This document shows positions 1 to 7,990 of a stretch of DNA of 64,000 nt, piece after piece. Every line of letters starts with the position of its first letter. Position 1 is the first letter of the stretch. Origin of the DNA: Sphingomonas sp. 67-36. GTDB lineage: Bacteria > Pseudomonadota > Alphaproteobacteria > Sphingomonadales > Sphingomonadaceae. The notes under the pieces were generated by a model. That model worked only from the letters and a program-made list of their open reading frames with translations. It did no database searches and had not been told where the DNA came from. Made by a program: the position numbers and the translations under genes. The stretch covers positions 1-64,000 of the forward strand of contig MKSU01000025.1 of assembly GCA_001897375.1 (NCBI GenBank), written 5' to 3'.

Positions 1-89
1 CAGAGCAGAAGCTGCGCGCCGACGACGATGGCCAACCATTTGTGCGCGCGGCTGGCAAGCAGATGCAGCCTCGCGCGCGGGCTCCTCAT
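1..89 (-). CDS. PepSY-type membrane protein, N-terminal fragment
   Basis: Only the first 29 codons are inside the window; the gene runs off the left edge. The ATG at 89 is the first start after the cytochrome c stop, in the same frame, 30 bp downstream. The peptide begins basic (MRSPRARLH) and continues into HKWLAIVVGAQ and a leucine run, the usual first helix of PepSY-associated membrane proteins. These are often last genes of copper or iron operons and may move electrons or metal across the inner membrane. The family call rests on a short stretch, so it is moderate. Confidence 0.55.
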   Translation of the reverse strand, partial: MRSPRARLHLLASRAHKWLAIVVGAQLLL

Positions 90-119
90 AGAGTGGCGCC
101 TGCGCGTGTCGCGCGGACC

Positions 120-731
120 TCAGTCATGTCCATGCGGCGCTGCGGGCATTGCCATCCCCTTCATCCCGCCCATGTCCTTCATCATCTCATCGTGCTCGGC
201 CGGCGCGCTCGCGATCAGGGTCTTGTATTGCTCGGCGGTCATGCCCGGCAGCTTGCGAACGAAGGCGACCATGTCCCAAATCAGCGGATCGGGATGGGTC
301 TTGCCCCATGCCGGCATCGCGCTCAGCTTGACGCCATGCTTGATGATCCAGAATTGCTGCGCCGGCGACAGGTCGGTGGTTTTGGCGAGCTCTGGCGCTT
401 GCGGATAGAGACCCTGACTCATCTCACTGCGCTCCACGCCGGGTCCCAAATGGCAGCCCGAGCACATTTCCGTGTAAAGCGCAGCGCCCGACGATATGCG
501 CTTGGCATCGGAGAGATTGCCCGGCACCGCGATATTGCGCGAGCGCACGGCAATCGAGCGCTCGCGTAGACCGTCGAGCATGGCATAGACGGGGCGGGTG
601 TGCGGATCGTCGGCGGCGATATTATAGGCGCCGAAATAGATGAAACCCGCCGCAGCGATGACCAGCGCAACCACGGCGATCGTGACGAAGGTCAAGCTCG
701 GAAAATGGTGCTTCAATCTTGCGCGGTCCAT
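120..731 (-). CDS. Membrane-anchored c-type cytochrome
   Basis: About 203 residues. One N-terminal transmembrane helix (about residues 11-33) anchors a periplasmic monohaem domain with a CSGCH haem-binding motif at 90-94 and a probable axial Met in SAMPAWG. The C-terminus is Met/His-rich and ends HGHD, which could bind copper. I chose the second of two adjacent ATGs because GGAGG lies five bases upstream of it; the first ATG (734) is too close. It is third in the copA-copB operon, 22 bp after copB. Probable role: electron transfer linked to periplasmic copper oxidation (inferred from context). Confidence 0.85.
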   Translation of the reverse strand: MDRARLKHHFPSLTFVTIAVVALVIAAAGFIYFGAYNIAADDPHTRPVYAMLDGLRERSIAVRSRNIAVPGNLSDAKRISSGAALYTEMCSGCHLGPGVERSEMSQGLYPQAPELAKTTDLSPAQQFWIIKHGVKLSAMPAWGKTHPDPLIWDMVAFVRKLPGMTAEQYKTLIASAPAEHDEMMKDMGGMKGMAMPAAPHGHD

Positions 732-753
732 CATTTCCTCCCTTTTTCGAATG

Positions 754-1998
754 TCAGAACCAGAGCCGAATGCCGGCGACGAAGCTCGTGACGGTCGGAT
801 CCTCACCGTCTGCGCGCGCGTAGCGGGCGGTCTGTCCGGTTTTCGCCGCGTAGGAGACGCCGATATACGGCGCGAACTGCCGCGTGATCTCGTAACGTAG
901 CCTGAGCCCAAGCTCGGCGCTCGACAGGCCCGCGCCCGTACGCGTCTCGGGCACATCCTGCGCGGCCAGATTGAACTCGACCCGCGGCTGCAGAACGACG
1001 CGCTGCGTGATGCGCTGATCGTAATAGCCTTCCAGCCGGCCGAGCAGATCCCCCTTGTCCGACAGGAACAGCGCGCCCTCGACCTCGAACCAATAGGGCG
1101 CGAGACCTTCAAAGCCCACGGTCGCATAGGTGGTCGGCCGGCCCGGCTTGAAGTCGTGGCGGACGCCGCCCTGCAGGTTGAAATAGGGTCCGATCGCCCG
1201 GCTGTAGAGCGCCTGGATCTCCGCTGCTTCGACGCCTTGACGGAACGCGCCTTCGCCTTCCGACTTCAGCCACAGGCGGTTGATGTCGCCGCCGATCCAA
1301 GCCTCGCCGTCCCAACGATATCCATCGCGCCCTTTGCGCGCCTGAAATTCCGCGAGATTGAACATCACCTGATAGTTGGTCTGGCCGCCCTGCTCCCGCA
1401 TCATGTCGCGGCGCGCCGCCGCCATTTCGGGGGCGGGAAAGAGCTTCTCCGCATAATGGTCCATCGGCGGCCGCGGTGCGAGAGCGGTGCCGGCCGGCAG
1501 GTTCGTCCCCGTTTGCGCCATGCCGGACATCGCCGACATGTCGTGACCCGCCTGGCCGCCAGGCATGTCCATTCCGGGCATCGACGACGTCCCCGTTTGG
1601 GACTGCATGCCGGGCATGGAACCATGGTCCATCCCTTCCATCGTGCCCGACTGCGCCGGCGTGGCGGGCATCGTCATCGTGCCATGATCCATTCCGGTCA
1701 TGGCGGGTTGCGCCGGCGTGGCCGACATTCCGGGCATGTCGCTCATGGATTGATCAGCGGGCATCGCGGCCGGCTGGCGCGCGGTCGCTGCCGGTTTGCG
1801 GGTGGACGACTGTTTCGCCGGACCCGCCCTTTTCGCTGGGGGCTTTTTCGTTGCCGTGGGCTTTTTGGGCGCCGGTTTCTTCGCAGGCATCGGCATCGAC
1901 ATGCCGGGCATGCCCTGCATCGACTGGCCCTGCGCGGGTGCGGCAAGGATAACGGCGAGGGCGGAGGTGGCCGCGAGGGCGGCGGCGAGCCGGGTCAT
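754..1998 (-). CDS. copB: Copper resistance outer-membrane protein CopB
   Basis: 414 residues: signal peptide (about 1-24), a long low-complexity region rich in Met, Lys, Pro and MDHG/MPGM units (about 25-180), then a C-terminal beta-barrel of the CopB family ending in RLWF, a typical outer-membrane terminal Phe. CopB proteins bind or export copper at the outer membrane. The ATG overlaps the copA stop as ATGA, so the two are translationally coupled. The Met/His repeats resemble those in CopA next door. A separate open frame on the opposite strand (1156-2058) is a shadow of this repetitive GC-rich stretch. Confidence 0.93.
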   Translation of the reverse strand: MTRLAAALAATSALAVILAAPAQGQSMQGMPGMSMPMPAKKPAPKKPTATKKPPAKRAGPAKQSSTRKPAATARQPAAMPADQSMSDMPGMSATPAQPAMTGMDHGTMTMPATPAQSGTMEGMDHGSMPGMQSQTGTSSMPGMDMPGGQAGHDMSAMSGMAQTGTNLPAGTALAPRPPMDHYAEKLFPAPEMAAARRDMMREQGGQTNYQVMFNLAEFQARKGRDGYRWDGEAWIGGDINRLWLKSEGEGAFRQGVEAAEIQALYSRAIGPYFNLQGGVRHDFKPGRPTTYATVGFEGLAPYWFEVEGALFLSDKGDLLGRLEGYYDQRITQRVVLQPRVEFNLAAQDVPETRTGAGLSSAELGLRLRYEITRQFAPYIGVSYAAKTGQTARYARADGEDPTVTSFVAGIRLWF

Positions 1999-3947
1999 GC
2001 CGCCTCTCCCTTCGGTCGAACGCTGACGACGCGCATCATCCCGGCGTGCATGTGGTAAAGGAGGTGGCAGTGGAACGCCCAGTCGCCCACCGCATCGGCG
2101 GTGAAATCCCAGGTCACCTTGCCGCCCGGCTGCACGATCACGGTGTGCTTGCGCGGTGCGCGGTCGCCATGGCCGGTGACGAGCTCGAAGAAATGGCCGT
2201 GAATATGAATCGGATGTCCCATCATGCTGTCGTTGATGAGGTTCACGCGCACGCGCTCGCCCTCGATGAAGGGGATTGGCTCATGCACGTCCGACATTTT
2301 CTCGCCATCGAACGACCACATGAACCGCTCCATGTTGCCGGTCAGGTGGATGTCGATGCTGCGCGAGGGCGCACGCACGTCGGGGTTGCGTTCGAGCGCC
2401 ATCAGGTCGCGGTAAGTCAGCACCTTGTGGCCGACGTCCTCCAGCCCCTGGCCGGGCTCGCCGGTGCGGTCCATCGGCATCGGCGAGATGGTCTGAACAC
2501 CGGGTCCTTTCTTGACCTGCGGCGCCTTGGAGAAGTCGCGCATCTTCATCGAGCCCATGTCCATGGAACCCATATCCATCGAGCCATGGTCCATCCCGGG
2601 CATGCTGCCCGACTGCGCCGGCATCGTGCCGTGATCCATGCCGGCCATCGCGCCGCCGTCAGCAGCCATGCCCGAATGGTCCATCGGCATCGCGCCATGA
2701 TCCATCCCGGTCATGGCGGCGGCGCCCGCGGCCATCGCGGTGGTCGCGAGCTTCGCCGACGGATTCTTCTCGGCCGTCGAATCGACCCCGCGCATCGCAC
2801 CACCGGACATATCCATGCCGCCCATCGACATGTCGCCCATGCCCATGTCCTTCATGGTCGCAAGCGGCCGCTTTCTGAGCGGCGGAACTTCTGCGGCCAT
2901 GCCGGCGCGCGGCGCGAGCGTCGCCCGCGCCATGCCCGAGCGGTCGACGGCTTCTCCGACAAGGGTAAATGCCTTGTCCTCGGTCGGGGTGACGATCGCG
3001 TCGTAGGTTTCAGCGACGCCGATCTGGAATTCCTCGACCTCGACCGGCATGACGTTCTGGCCATCGGCCTGGACGATTGTCAGCCTGAGTCCGGGGATGC
3101 GGACGTTGAAGGTCGTCATCGCCGAGGCATTAATGATGCGTAGCCGCACCCGCTGCCCGGGTGTGAACAGCGCCGTCCAGTTGTCGAATGGGCCATGGCC
3201 GTTGACCAGATACGTGTAAGCAGGCCCGGTCGCGTCCGAAACGTCTGTCGGGTCCATCCGCATCTTGCCCCAGTCGATGCGTTCTTTCAGCGTCTGGTCG
3301 CGCCCGGCGAGCAGGCCTGCCAGTGTCTGCCGCTGAAAGTTGAAATGACCAGGATCGACCTTCATCCGCCTGAAAATACTCTCGGGCGAAATCTGGCTGT
3401 GGTCGGAAAGTACGATCACATGCTCACGGTCGTACTTGACCGGATCCTCACCGGCCGGATCGATCACGATCGGTCCGTAATGGCCAAGCTGCTCCTGCAG
3501 GCCCGAATGGCTATGGTACCAGTAGGTGCCATTCTGCCGCACCGGGAACTCGTACAGATAACTCGAACGACCCTTGATCCCGGGGAACGAGACGCCAGGG
3601 ACGCCATCGAACTGGGGAGGCACGAGCAGCCCGTGCCAATGGATCGAGCTGTCCTCGGTCAGATCATTGACGACGTTGAGCCTGACGTTTTGCCCTTCGC
3701 GCAGCCGGATGAGCGGCGCCGGCACCGTGCCGTTGATGCCGATCGCCGGCGACGACCGCCCGTCGATCATCATTGTCTGCCGGGCGATCCTGAGCGTGAT
3801 GTCATTGCCCGACACAGTCGGAAGCGGCGCGGTGATGCCCGCCGAAACGGGCTGGGCCCAGGCCGGGAAATAACTGGACAGCGCCAGGCTGCCTCCGACA
3901 ACGGCGCTGCCGCGCATGAATTGACGTCGACTATATGGATGCTGCAT
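1995..3947 (-). CDS. copA: Multicopper oxidase CopA
   Basis: 650 residues. Tat signal peptide with SRRQFM near residues 6-11. Cupredoxin domains carry copper ligands HWHG, HSHSG, HPIHIHGH and the C-terminal HCHLLYHMHAGMM cluster. Between domains 2 and 3 lies a Met/His-rich segment with many MDHG and GMDM units, typical of CopA/PcoA, which oxidise Cu(I) in the periplasm. Start: an upstream in-frame codon at 4061 exists, but the ECF-type promoter at 4015-3989 lies between them, so translation must begin downstream; the ATG at 3947 directly precedes the Tat motif. First gene of the copA-copB-cytochrome-PepSY operon. Confidence 0.95.
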   Translation of the reverse strand: MQHPYSRRQFMRGSAVVGGSLALSSYFPAWAQPVSAGITAPLPTVSGNDITLRIARQTMMIDGRSSPAIGINGTVPAPLIRLREGQNVRLNVVNDLTEDSSIHWHGLLVPPQFDGVPGVSFPGIKGRSSYLYEFPVRQNGTYWYHSHSGLQEQLGHYGPIVIDPAGEDPVKYDREHVIVLSDHSQISPESIFRRMKVDPGHFNFQRQTLAGLLAGRDQTLKERIDWGKMRMDPTDVSDATGPAYTYLVNGHGPFDNWTALFTPGQRVRLRIINASAMTTFNVRIPGLRLTIVQADGQNVMPVEVEEFQIGVAETYDAIVTPTEDKAFTLVGEAVDRSGMARATLAPRAGMAAEVPPLRKRPLATMKDMGMGDMSMGGMDMSGGAMRGVDSTAEKNPSAKLATTAMAAGAAAMTGMDHGAMPMDHSGMAADGGAMAGMDHGTMPAQSGSMPGMDHGSMDMGSMDMGSMKMRDFSKAPQVKKGPGVQTISPMPMDRTGEPGQGLEDVGHKVLTYRDLMALERNPDVRAPSRSIDIHLTGNMERFMWSFDGEKMSDVHEPIPFIEGERVRVNLINDSMMGHPIHIHGHFFELVTGHGDRAPRKHTVIVQPGGKVTWDFTADAVGDWAFHCHLLYHMHAGMMRVVSVRPKGEAA

Positions 3948-3988
3948 GGTCTCTCTGGCCTGACGAGCGTTTTTGCGTTCTCCTAGGG

Positions 3989-4015
3989 ATACGCGGCCCG
4001 CGCGCGCTTCCCTCA
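3989..4015 (-). promoter_or_regulatory. ECF-type promoter for the copA operon
   Basis: TGAGGG at 4015-4010 and CGTAT at 3993-3989, total length 27 bp, as in five other sites in the window. It sits 42 bp upstream of the copA ATG. The match is seen in the sequence; recognition by the local CnrH-like sigma factor is inferred. Confidence 0.75.
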
Positions 4016-4279
4016 TAAAAGTTTCCCGGCCGACCAAATCGTTGTCGAAATTGTCGGGCAAGGGCCGCCATTCGCTCTCGCTGGGGTACCGGGATGTCCC
4101 AGCGTGTCGATCGTGCCACCAGCGGGTCCGAGGGTGATCGATTGCGGGAACGCGCGCGGGCTGGAAAGGATCAGTGAAAATCAGATGCCGTGCTCAAGCT
4201 CGCGCAGGCTATCCGTCGCAACGTAGTTTTAACCTCATTTCTTCACCACGTCCTCGGAGAAATTCTCTTGAGGAATGTG

Positions 4280-4918
4280 ATGACGCTGAGCGCCTGGGAC
4301 GCCGTTGTTAAAACCGACACTCTGGCATTGATTTGCGGCGCCATCGCACTGGTCTGCGTCGTGTCCTGGCCCTATGCGGTAAGTTACCGCAAAGCGGTGG
4401 CAGTACAAGGCGCAGGCGCGGCCGCGTTTGCGGTGCAGTTTGCGTGTCTGGGTGCTTGGACAGCCTCGGCCACGTCGATCCTTTCCCTCACGCAACTGGT
4501 CTGCGTGGCTTCTATCGGCGACCGTAGGTGCGTGCGTGCGGTTTGCGGCCTGAGTATCGTCGCGCTTATCGCCATCACCGTCTCGACGTGGCAAGGAACG
4601 CCATCGCTGCTGGCCGTTTGCGGAAGCCTCGCGGGGTCGCTTGCGCGGGTGCAAAAGTCCACAACCCGCATGAAGATCATCTTCGTGATCGGGGCGCCGT
4701 TCTGGATCCTCCACAACATCGCGGTGGGCGCAATCTTCGCGGTTTGCATCGATGCGGTGTCGATTGCCGGCAACGTCTCCAGTTTGAAGCGAACTGCACG
4801 GCTGAGCGCGCGGCCGCTCTTTGATCCGCTATGGCTTGCACAGCGCATGATCGAGGTGCCCCCAGCGGCGAATGTCGCCTTGACTAGGACTGAGACCTTA
4901 CGCTTCGGCTACGCCTAG
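4280..4918 (+). CDS. YgjV-family inner-membrane protein
   Basis: About 212 residues with several hydrophobic helices. The pattern of a small aromatic/hydrophobic helix repeat and the segment around LHNIAVGAIFAVCIDAVS fit the YgjV (Imp-YgjV) family of bacterial inner-membrane proteins, whose function is unknown. An upstream ATG at 4190 is in frame, but the ATG at 4280 has GAGGA about seven bases before it and gives the usual hydrophobic start. The gene is divergent from copA, with about 330 bp between the two starts. The last 40 residues are polar and not typical of the family. Confidence 0.65.
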   Translation: MTLSAWDAVVKTDTLALICGAIALVCVVSWPYAVSYRKAVAVQGAGAAAFAVQFACLGAWTASATSILSLTQLVCVASIGDRRCVRAVCGLSIVALIAITVSTWQGTPSLLAVCGSLAGSLARVQKSTTRMKIIFVIGAPFWILHNIAVGAIFAVCIDAVSIAGNVSSLKRTARLSARPLFDPLWLAQRMIEVPPAANVALTRTETLRFGYA

Positions 4919-5005
4919 TTAGAAGGCGTCTGAACTCGAAACCCGCGGAGCGACGATCGATGATCGGGCAATGTCGGGGAACTGCCGCTGACCCCGAGCC
5001 GGAGT

Positions 5006-5581
5006 CTATCGAGCTGGTCGGTTCAAATTTTCCAGCAGCCGCGCACGCGCACGATAGACGCGCGTCTCGACGGCCTTTTGTGTGATGCCGAGGACATCGG
5101 CGGTCTCAGCCTGGCTCAAGCCTTCGATCGTGCGCAGCACGAGCGGCTCCTTCAGCGTTACCGGCAACGCCGCGATCAGCCGCGTCACATGGTCGAGTTC
5201 CTGCCGATCGGCGGTCGCGTCGTCGACTGCGACGCTTTCATCCGCGATGGCATCGGCTTCTTCCGTCAGCGGGCTCGCGAAGGACAGAAACCGGCGAACC
5301 TTCTGCTTGCGCGCCAAATCCCGACATTTGTTGAGCGCGATTGCGGAAAGCCAGATCCGCATCGAGCGCGCCTCGTCATAGCGCGACAAGGCCTGGTGGG
5401 CCGAGATGAACGTCTCCTGGGTGAGGTCGAGCGCGTCGTCGGTGCTGCCGAGGCAGCTCCGCGCCAAGCGAAATACCACTTCCTCGTAGCGGCGAACGAG
5501 TTCAGCGAAGGCGAGCTGGCGGCCGGCCTGGCTGAGCACGGCGAGCTCACCGTCGGACAGCGTCGTCCAGTCGAGGCTCAC
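5006..5581 (-). CDS. ECF sigma factor, CnrH-like
   Basis: 191 residues, the same length as CnrH. Region 2 spans about residues 20-95 (DLTQETFISAHQAL, then WLSAIALNKCRDLARK), followed by an acidic linker, then region 4 at about 130-187 with a helix-turn-helix around GLSQAETADVLGITQKAVE. Third gene of an overlapping set: its ATG overlaps the stop of the metal sensor as ATGA. The order anti-sigma, sensor, sigma is that of cnrYXH of Cupriavidus. Inferred role: transcribes genes carrying TGAGGG-N16-CGTA(A/T) promoters, including its own operon and copper genes. Confidence 0.9.
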   Translation of the reverse strand: MSLDWTTLSDGELAVLSQAGRQLAFAELVRRYEEVVFRLARSCLGSTDDALDLTQETFISAHQALSRYDEARSMRIWLSAIALNKCRDLARKQKVRRFLSFASPLTEEADAIADESVAVDDATADRQELDHVTRLIAALPVTLKEPLVLRTIEGLSQAETADVLGITQKAVETRVYRARARLLENLNRPAR

Positions 5582-6018
5582 CGCGCGTCTTCGGTCAGCG
5601 CCTTCACTACCGCCTGGTCGAATTGTGTCGTCTGATCGGGCTTCAACAATTGGCGCATCGCGAAAATGTGCGAAAGCGTTGCCTTTTGCAGTTCGCCCAT
5701 GACGGCATGGCTCTGATCGACCGCCGCTGCCACACGCGGGCCGTTTCCATGTTCGGCCTCGATGGCCGCTGCTAGGCGGGCATTGTCGGCCCGCAATTCG
5801 AACTCCAGCGCGCGGCGCTGCACGGCATAGCGCTGCTCGAGCGCATCAAGGCGAGTTCGCTGATTGCCGTCGAGCGCAAGGCGGTGGTGCAAGACGTCGT
5901 GGAGTTCAGCACCGGGTCGCGGCGCCGCGGGCAGAAGTTCGCGGCCGACGAAAACACCGCCCAGCGCCGCGGCAAAGGCGGTCACGACCGTGACCGTGGT
6001 CCGCCAAGAGGAGTTCAC
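5578..6018 (-). CDS. Periplasmic metal sensor, CnrX-like
   Basis: 146 residues: one N-terminal transmembrane helix (about 8-26) and a helical periplasmic domain. Five residues match the known CnrX metal site at a constant offset of two: H40 and H44 (H-x3-H), E61, H117 and M121 (H-x3-M), compared with H42, H46, E63, H119 and M123 of CnrX. CnrX is a Ni/Co-responsive sensor that releases the sigma factor from the anti-sigma protein. Overlaps both neighbours by four bases. Whether this copy senses copper, nickel or cobalt cannot be told from sequence. Confidence 0.88.
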   Translation of the reverse strand: MNSSWRTTVTVVTAFAAALGGVFVGRELLPAAPRPGAELHDVLHHRLALDGNQRTRLDALEQRYAVQRRALEFELRADNARLAAAIEAEHGNGPRVAAAVDQSHAVMGELQKATLSHIFAMRQLLKPDQTTQFDQAVVKALTEDAR

Positions 6019-6284
6019 GGCGCACCCATAAGCAGTGTCGACGGCGCGAGCGGTGAACTCGGACCCAGGGGCGCCAACGGCGACGCAAAGCTGGCCGATG
6101 CGGGAACGCTACCGGCGACCCCCATGATCAGCGCCGCGGCGACAGTGCCGATGCTGAGACCCAGTCCGGCGCGCGCGGCGGTCCTGGTGTTAAGCCGGGC
6201 GAATACCCTGTCTTCCATCGATGCGAGCCCGGGAGGCGCCGGTACCCGCGCAAGCTGCCGAAGCAGCGCGTCAAGATCATCCAT
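6015..6284 (-). CDS. Membrane anti-sigma factor, CnrY-like
   Basis: 89 residues: a cytoplasmic N-terminal segment (MDDLDALLRQLARVP...) that would clamp the sigma factor, one transmembrane helix at about 42-62, and a short Pro/Ser/Leu-rich periplasmic tail. No strong family signature, as expected for CnrY-type proteins; the call rests on size, topology and position before the CnrX- and CnrH-like genes. The ATG at 6284 has GGAG eight bases upstream. The stop overlaps the sensor ATG. The gene starts about 22 bp after a predicted ECF promoter. Confidence 0.75.
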   Translation of the reverse strand: MDDLDALLRQLARVPAPPGLASMEDRVFARLNTRTAARAGLGLSIGTVAAALIMGVAGSVPASASFASPLAPLGPSSPLAPSTLLMGAP

Positions 6285-6313
6285 TTCCGTCACTCCAACG
6301 CTCTTATCACAGA

Positions 6314-6340
6314 TTACGCGGCGGCAACCTTTACCCCTCA
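6314..6340 (-). promoter_or_regulatory. ECF-type promoter, autoregulation of the sigma operon
   Basis: TGAGGG at 6340-6335 and CGTAA at 6318-6314, 27 bp in total, 30 bp before the anti-sigma ATG. Implies that the ECF sigma factor activates its own operon, a normal feature of ECF systems (inference). Confidence 0.75.
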
Positions 6341-6423
6341 CAACCCGATATTCGGAAAAACGCATCGCTCCGAAAGTCCCTCGGCGCGCGACGCTGCTGT
6401 CGATCTTGTTCCCAATGCCGCCG

Positions 6424-7404
6424 CTAGCCTTTGATTCCTGCGGGCGCGTCCACCGATGTTTGATAGTCGCGCTCAAGCAGATCGTTATGGATCGCCGTCG
6501 CCGCGATTGCAGCATGGCCGGTGGCTACGCAAATCTGATCCAGCCCTTCGACGACGTCGCCAATCGCGTAAAACCCCGGTACCGATGTTTGTTGGTGGTC
6601 ATCGGTGAGAAGGCATCCCTGATCGCTCAGATTGGCGCCGAGCCCCGTGGCCAATTGGGTCCGGGCCGTTGACCCGAGGGCCGGATAGAGCGTGCCGAAT
6701 GATCGCCGCGGCAACCCACGCCACGAAACTTCGACCGCGTCGTCAGCCAGCCGTAAATCATCGATCGGTTCCGCGACAACATCGATGCCTGCACGCTCCA
6801 ACCGTTCGAGATCGCTGGTCGTCAGATCGAGCGAGCGTTGTGCGAGCAAGGTCACCGCAGCGCCATAGCGGCGCAGGAACAAGGCTTCGGCCGCGCCGTG
6901 GCGATCCGCGCCCAGGACCGCAATCGGCGTCAGGCGCGCTTCGTAGCCGTCGCAGACCGGACAATAGCGGATCAAGCCCTGCGAGACGGCGAGCGCATGC
7001 ACGGTCTCTGGAATATTCGGCTTGTGGTTGACGACCCCCGTCGCGAGAACGACCGACCGCGATCGAAAGACATCACCCGCGCAGCTGATGAGAAACCCCG
7101 GCTCCGATAGACTGACTGCAGAAACCTCCGCTCTTCGCACGGCGCTGCCATATTCGTGAAGTTGGGTTTCCAGACGAGCGAGCAGCTCCATACCCGACAC
7201 GCCGTCCGGGAAGCCGGGCAGGTTATGCGACCGTGGGATGGACGCAGCACGTCCCGCACCCCCGTCGATCACCACGCAGCTGCGCAGGAAGCGCGAAAGA
7301 TAGATTGCGGCGGTCAGTCCGGCCGGACCGCCCCCGATCACGACGCAATCGAGCATTTTCTGCGGATCGCCGTCCCAGCGGCGGACGGCCGGTTGTGAAG
7401 ACAT
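6424..7404 (-). CDS. Thioredoxin-reductase-like FAD/NAD(P) oxidoreductase
   Basis: 326 residues. FAD-binding GGGPAGL at about 24-30, a central NAD(P) domain, a redox pair CPVCDG (C148/C151) at the TrxB position, and a C-terminal FAD motif GFYAIGDVV. Low-molecular-weight thioredoxin reductases usually have CATC here, so CPVC is a variant; such paralogues are common and need not reduce thioredoxin. Start at 7404 has GGAG ten bases upstream; an alternative ATG is at residue 17. Divergent from copC and preceded by an ECF-type promoter, so probably part of the metal-stress response. Confidence 0.85.
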   Translation of the reverse strand: MSSQPAVRRWDGDPQKMLDCVVIGGGPAGLTAAIYLSRFLRSCVVIDGGAGRAASIPRSHNLPGFPDGVSGMELLARLETQLHEYGSAVRRAEVSAVSLSEPGFLISCAGDVFRSRSVVLATGVVNHKPNIPETVHALAVSQGLIRYCPVCDGYEARLTPIAVLGADRHGAAEALFLRRYGAAVTLLAQRSLDLTTSDLERLERAGIDVVAEPIDDLRLADDAVEVSWRGLPRRSFGTLYPALGSTARTQLATGLGANLSDQGCLLTDDHQQTSVPGFYAIGDVVEGLDQICVATGHAAIAATAIHNDLLERDYQTSVDAPAGIKG

Positions 7405-7493
7405 TCAAAAACTCTCCGTGACCAGGACGGCACCAGAACCTCGAAGGCGTGGATGCGACGCCGCCGGTGATCGTCTGGTGCTGGTAATCAGTG

Positions 7494-7520
7494 ATACGCC
7501 CGCGGGGGCTTCATCCCTCA
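7494..7520 (-). promoter_or_regulatory. ECF-type promoter for the flavoprotein gene
   Basis: TGAGGG at 7520-7515 and CGTAT at 7498-7494, 27 bp in total. It shares TGAGGGATGAA with the copC promoter on the other strand 36 bp away. The leader to the ATG at 7404 would be about 80 bases. Confidence 0.75.
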
Positions 7521-7555
7521 CGGCGCGATGCCCCTTGCCGTATCGAAAAAGGATT

Positions 7556-7582
7556 TGAGGGATGAACGGCCGCGCCGCGTAA
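7556..7582 (+). promoter_or_regulatory. ECF-type promoter for copCD
   Basis: TGAGGG at 7556-7561 and CGTAA at 7578-7582. It lies inside an upstream extension of the copC frame (ATG at 7528), which argues that copC starts further down at 7618. Spacing and both boxes match the other sites. Confidence 0.78.
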
Positions 7583-7617
7583 CGTCAGATGAGCATCATA
7601 AAATGGAGAATCGCTCA

Positions 7618-7986
7618 ATGCGTCGTTTCATCGTTACCGCTGCTACGCTTGCTTTCGCCCTTGTCGGCGGAACCGCCTACGCGCACCCCAAGCTCGTATC
7701 GGCCAATCCGCCGGCCGATGGCGTAGTGGCGTCGCCCACGAAGATCACGCTTCAGTTCAGCGAGAAGCTGGTTCCCGCGTTCTCGAAGGCTGATGTCGTT
7801 ATGGCCGCAATGCCCGGCATGGCGGCTATGAAGATGGCTAGCAGCTCGGCTGTCGCGCCCGATGGCAAGACGCTTGTCATCACACCGAGTTCGCGGCTTC
7901 CACGCGGCCGCTACACCGTCAATTGGAATGTCGTTTCGGGGGACACGCACAAAATCAATGGACATCTCGCGTTCGCGGTGAAGTAA
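7618..7986 (+). CDS. copC: Periplasmic copper-binding protein CopC
   Basis: 122 residues. Signal peptide ending AYA, giving a mature N-terminus HPKL, where the N-terminal His is a Cu(II) ligand in CopC proteins. A Met-rich loop (MPGMAAMKM) could bind Cu(I), and a C-terminal DTHKINGH supplies further His ligands. The ATG at 7618 has GGAGA eight bases upstream; ATG 7603 is an alternative. Followed four bases later by copD. CopC delivers copper to, or buffers it for, the CopD membrane protein. Confidence 0.93.
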   Translation: MRRFIVTAATLAFALVGGTAYAHPKLVSANPPADGVVASPTKITLQFSEKLVPAFSKADVVMAAMPGMAAMKMASSSAVAPDGKTLVITPSSRLPRGRYTVNWNVVSGDTHKINGHLAFAVK

Positions 7987-7990
7987 GCCA

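Noticed and set aside
1560-2840. Dispersed GGCATGGA/CCATGATCC repeats as a possible CRISPR or repeat array
   Set aside because: They are the Met-His codon repeats of copB and copA; no spacers or constant unit length.
2046-3143. 365-codon plus-strand frame, His-rich
   Set aside because: Shadow of the Met-rich copA repeats (Met codons read as His on the other strand).
4441-4490. CCCTCA inside the YgjV gene as a further ECF promoter
   Set aside because: No CGTA at the fixed distance; coding sequence.
7528-7617. Longer copC start at ATG 7528
   Set aside because: The ECF-type promoter lies inside this extension and the signal peptide begins at 7618 with its own ribosome-binding site.
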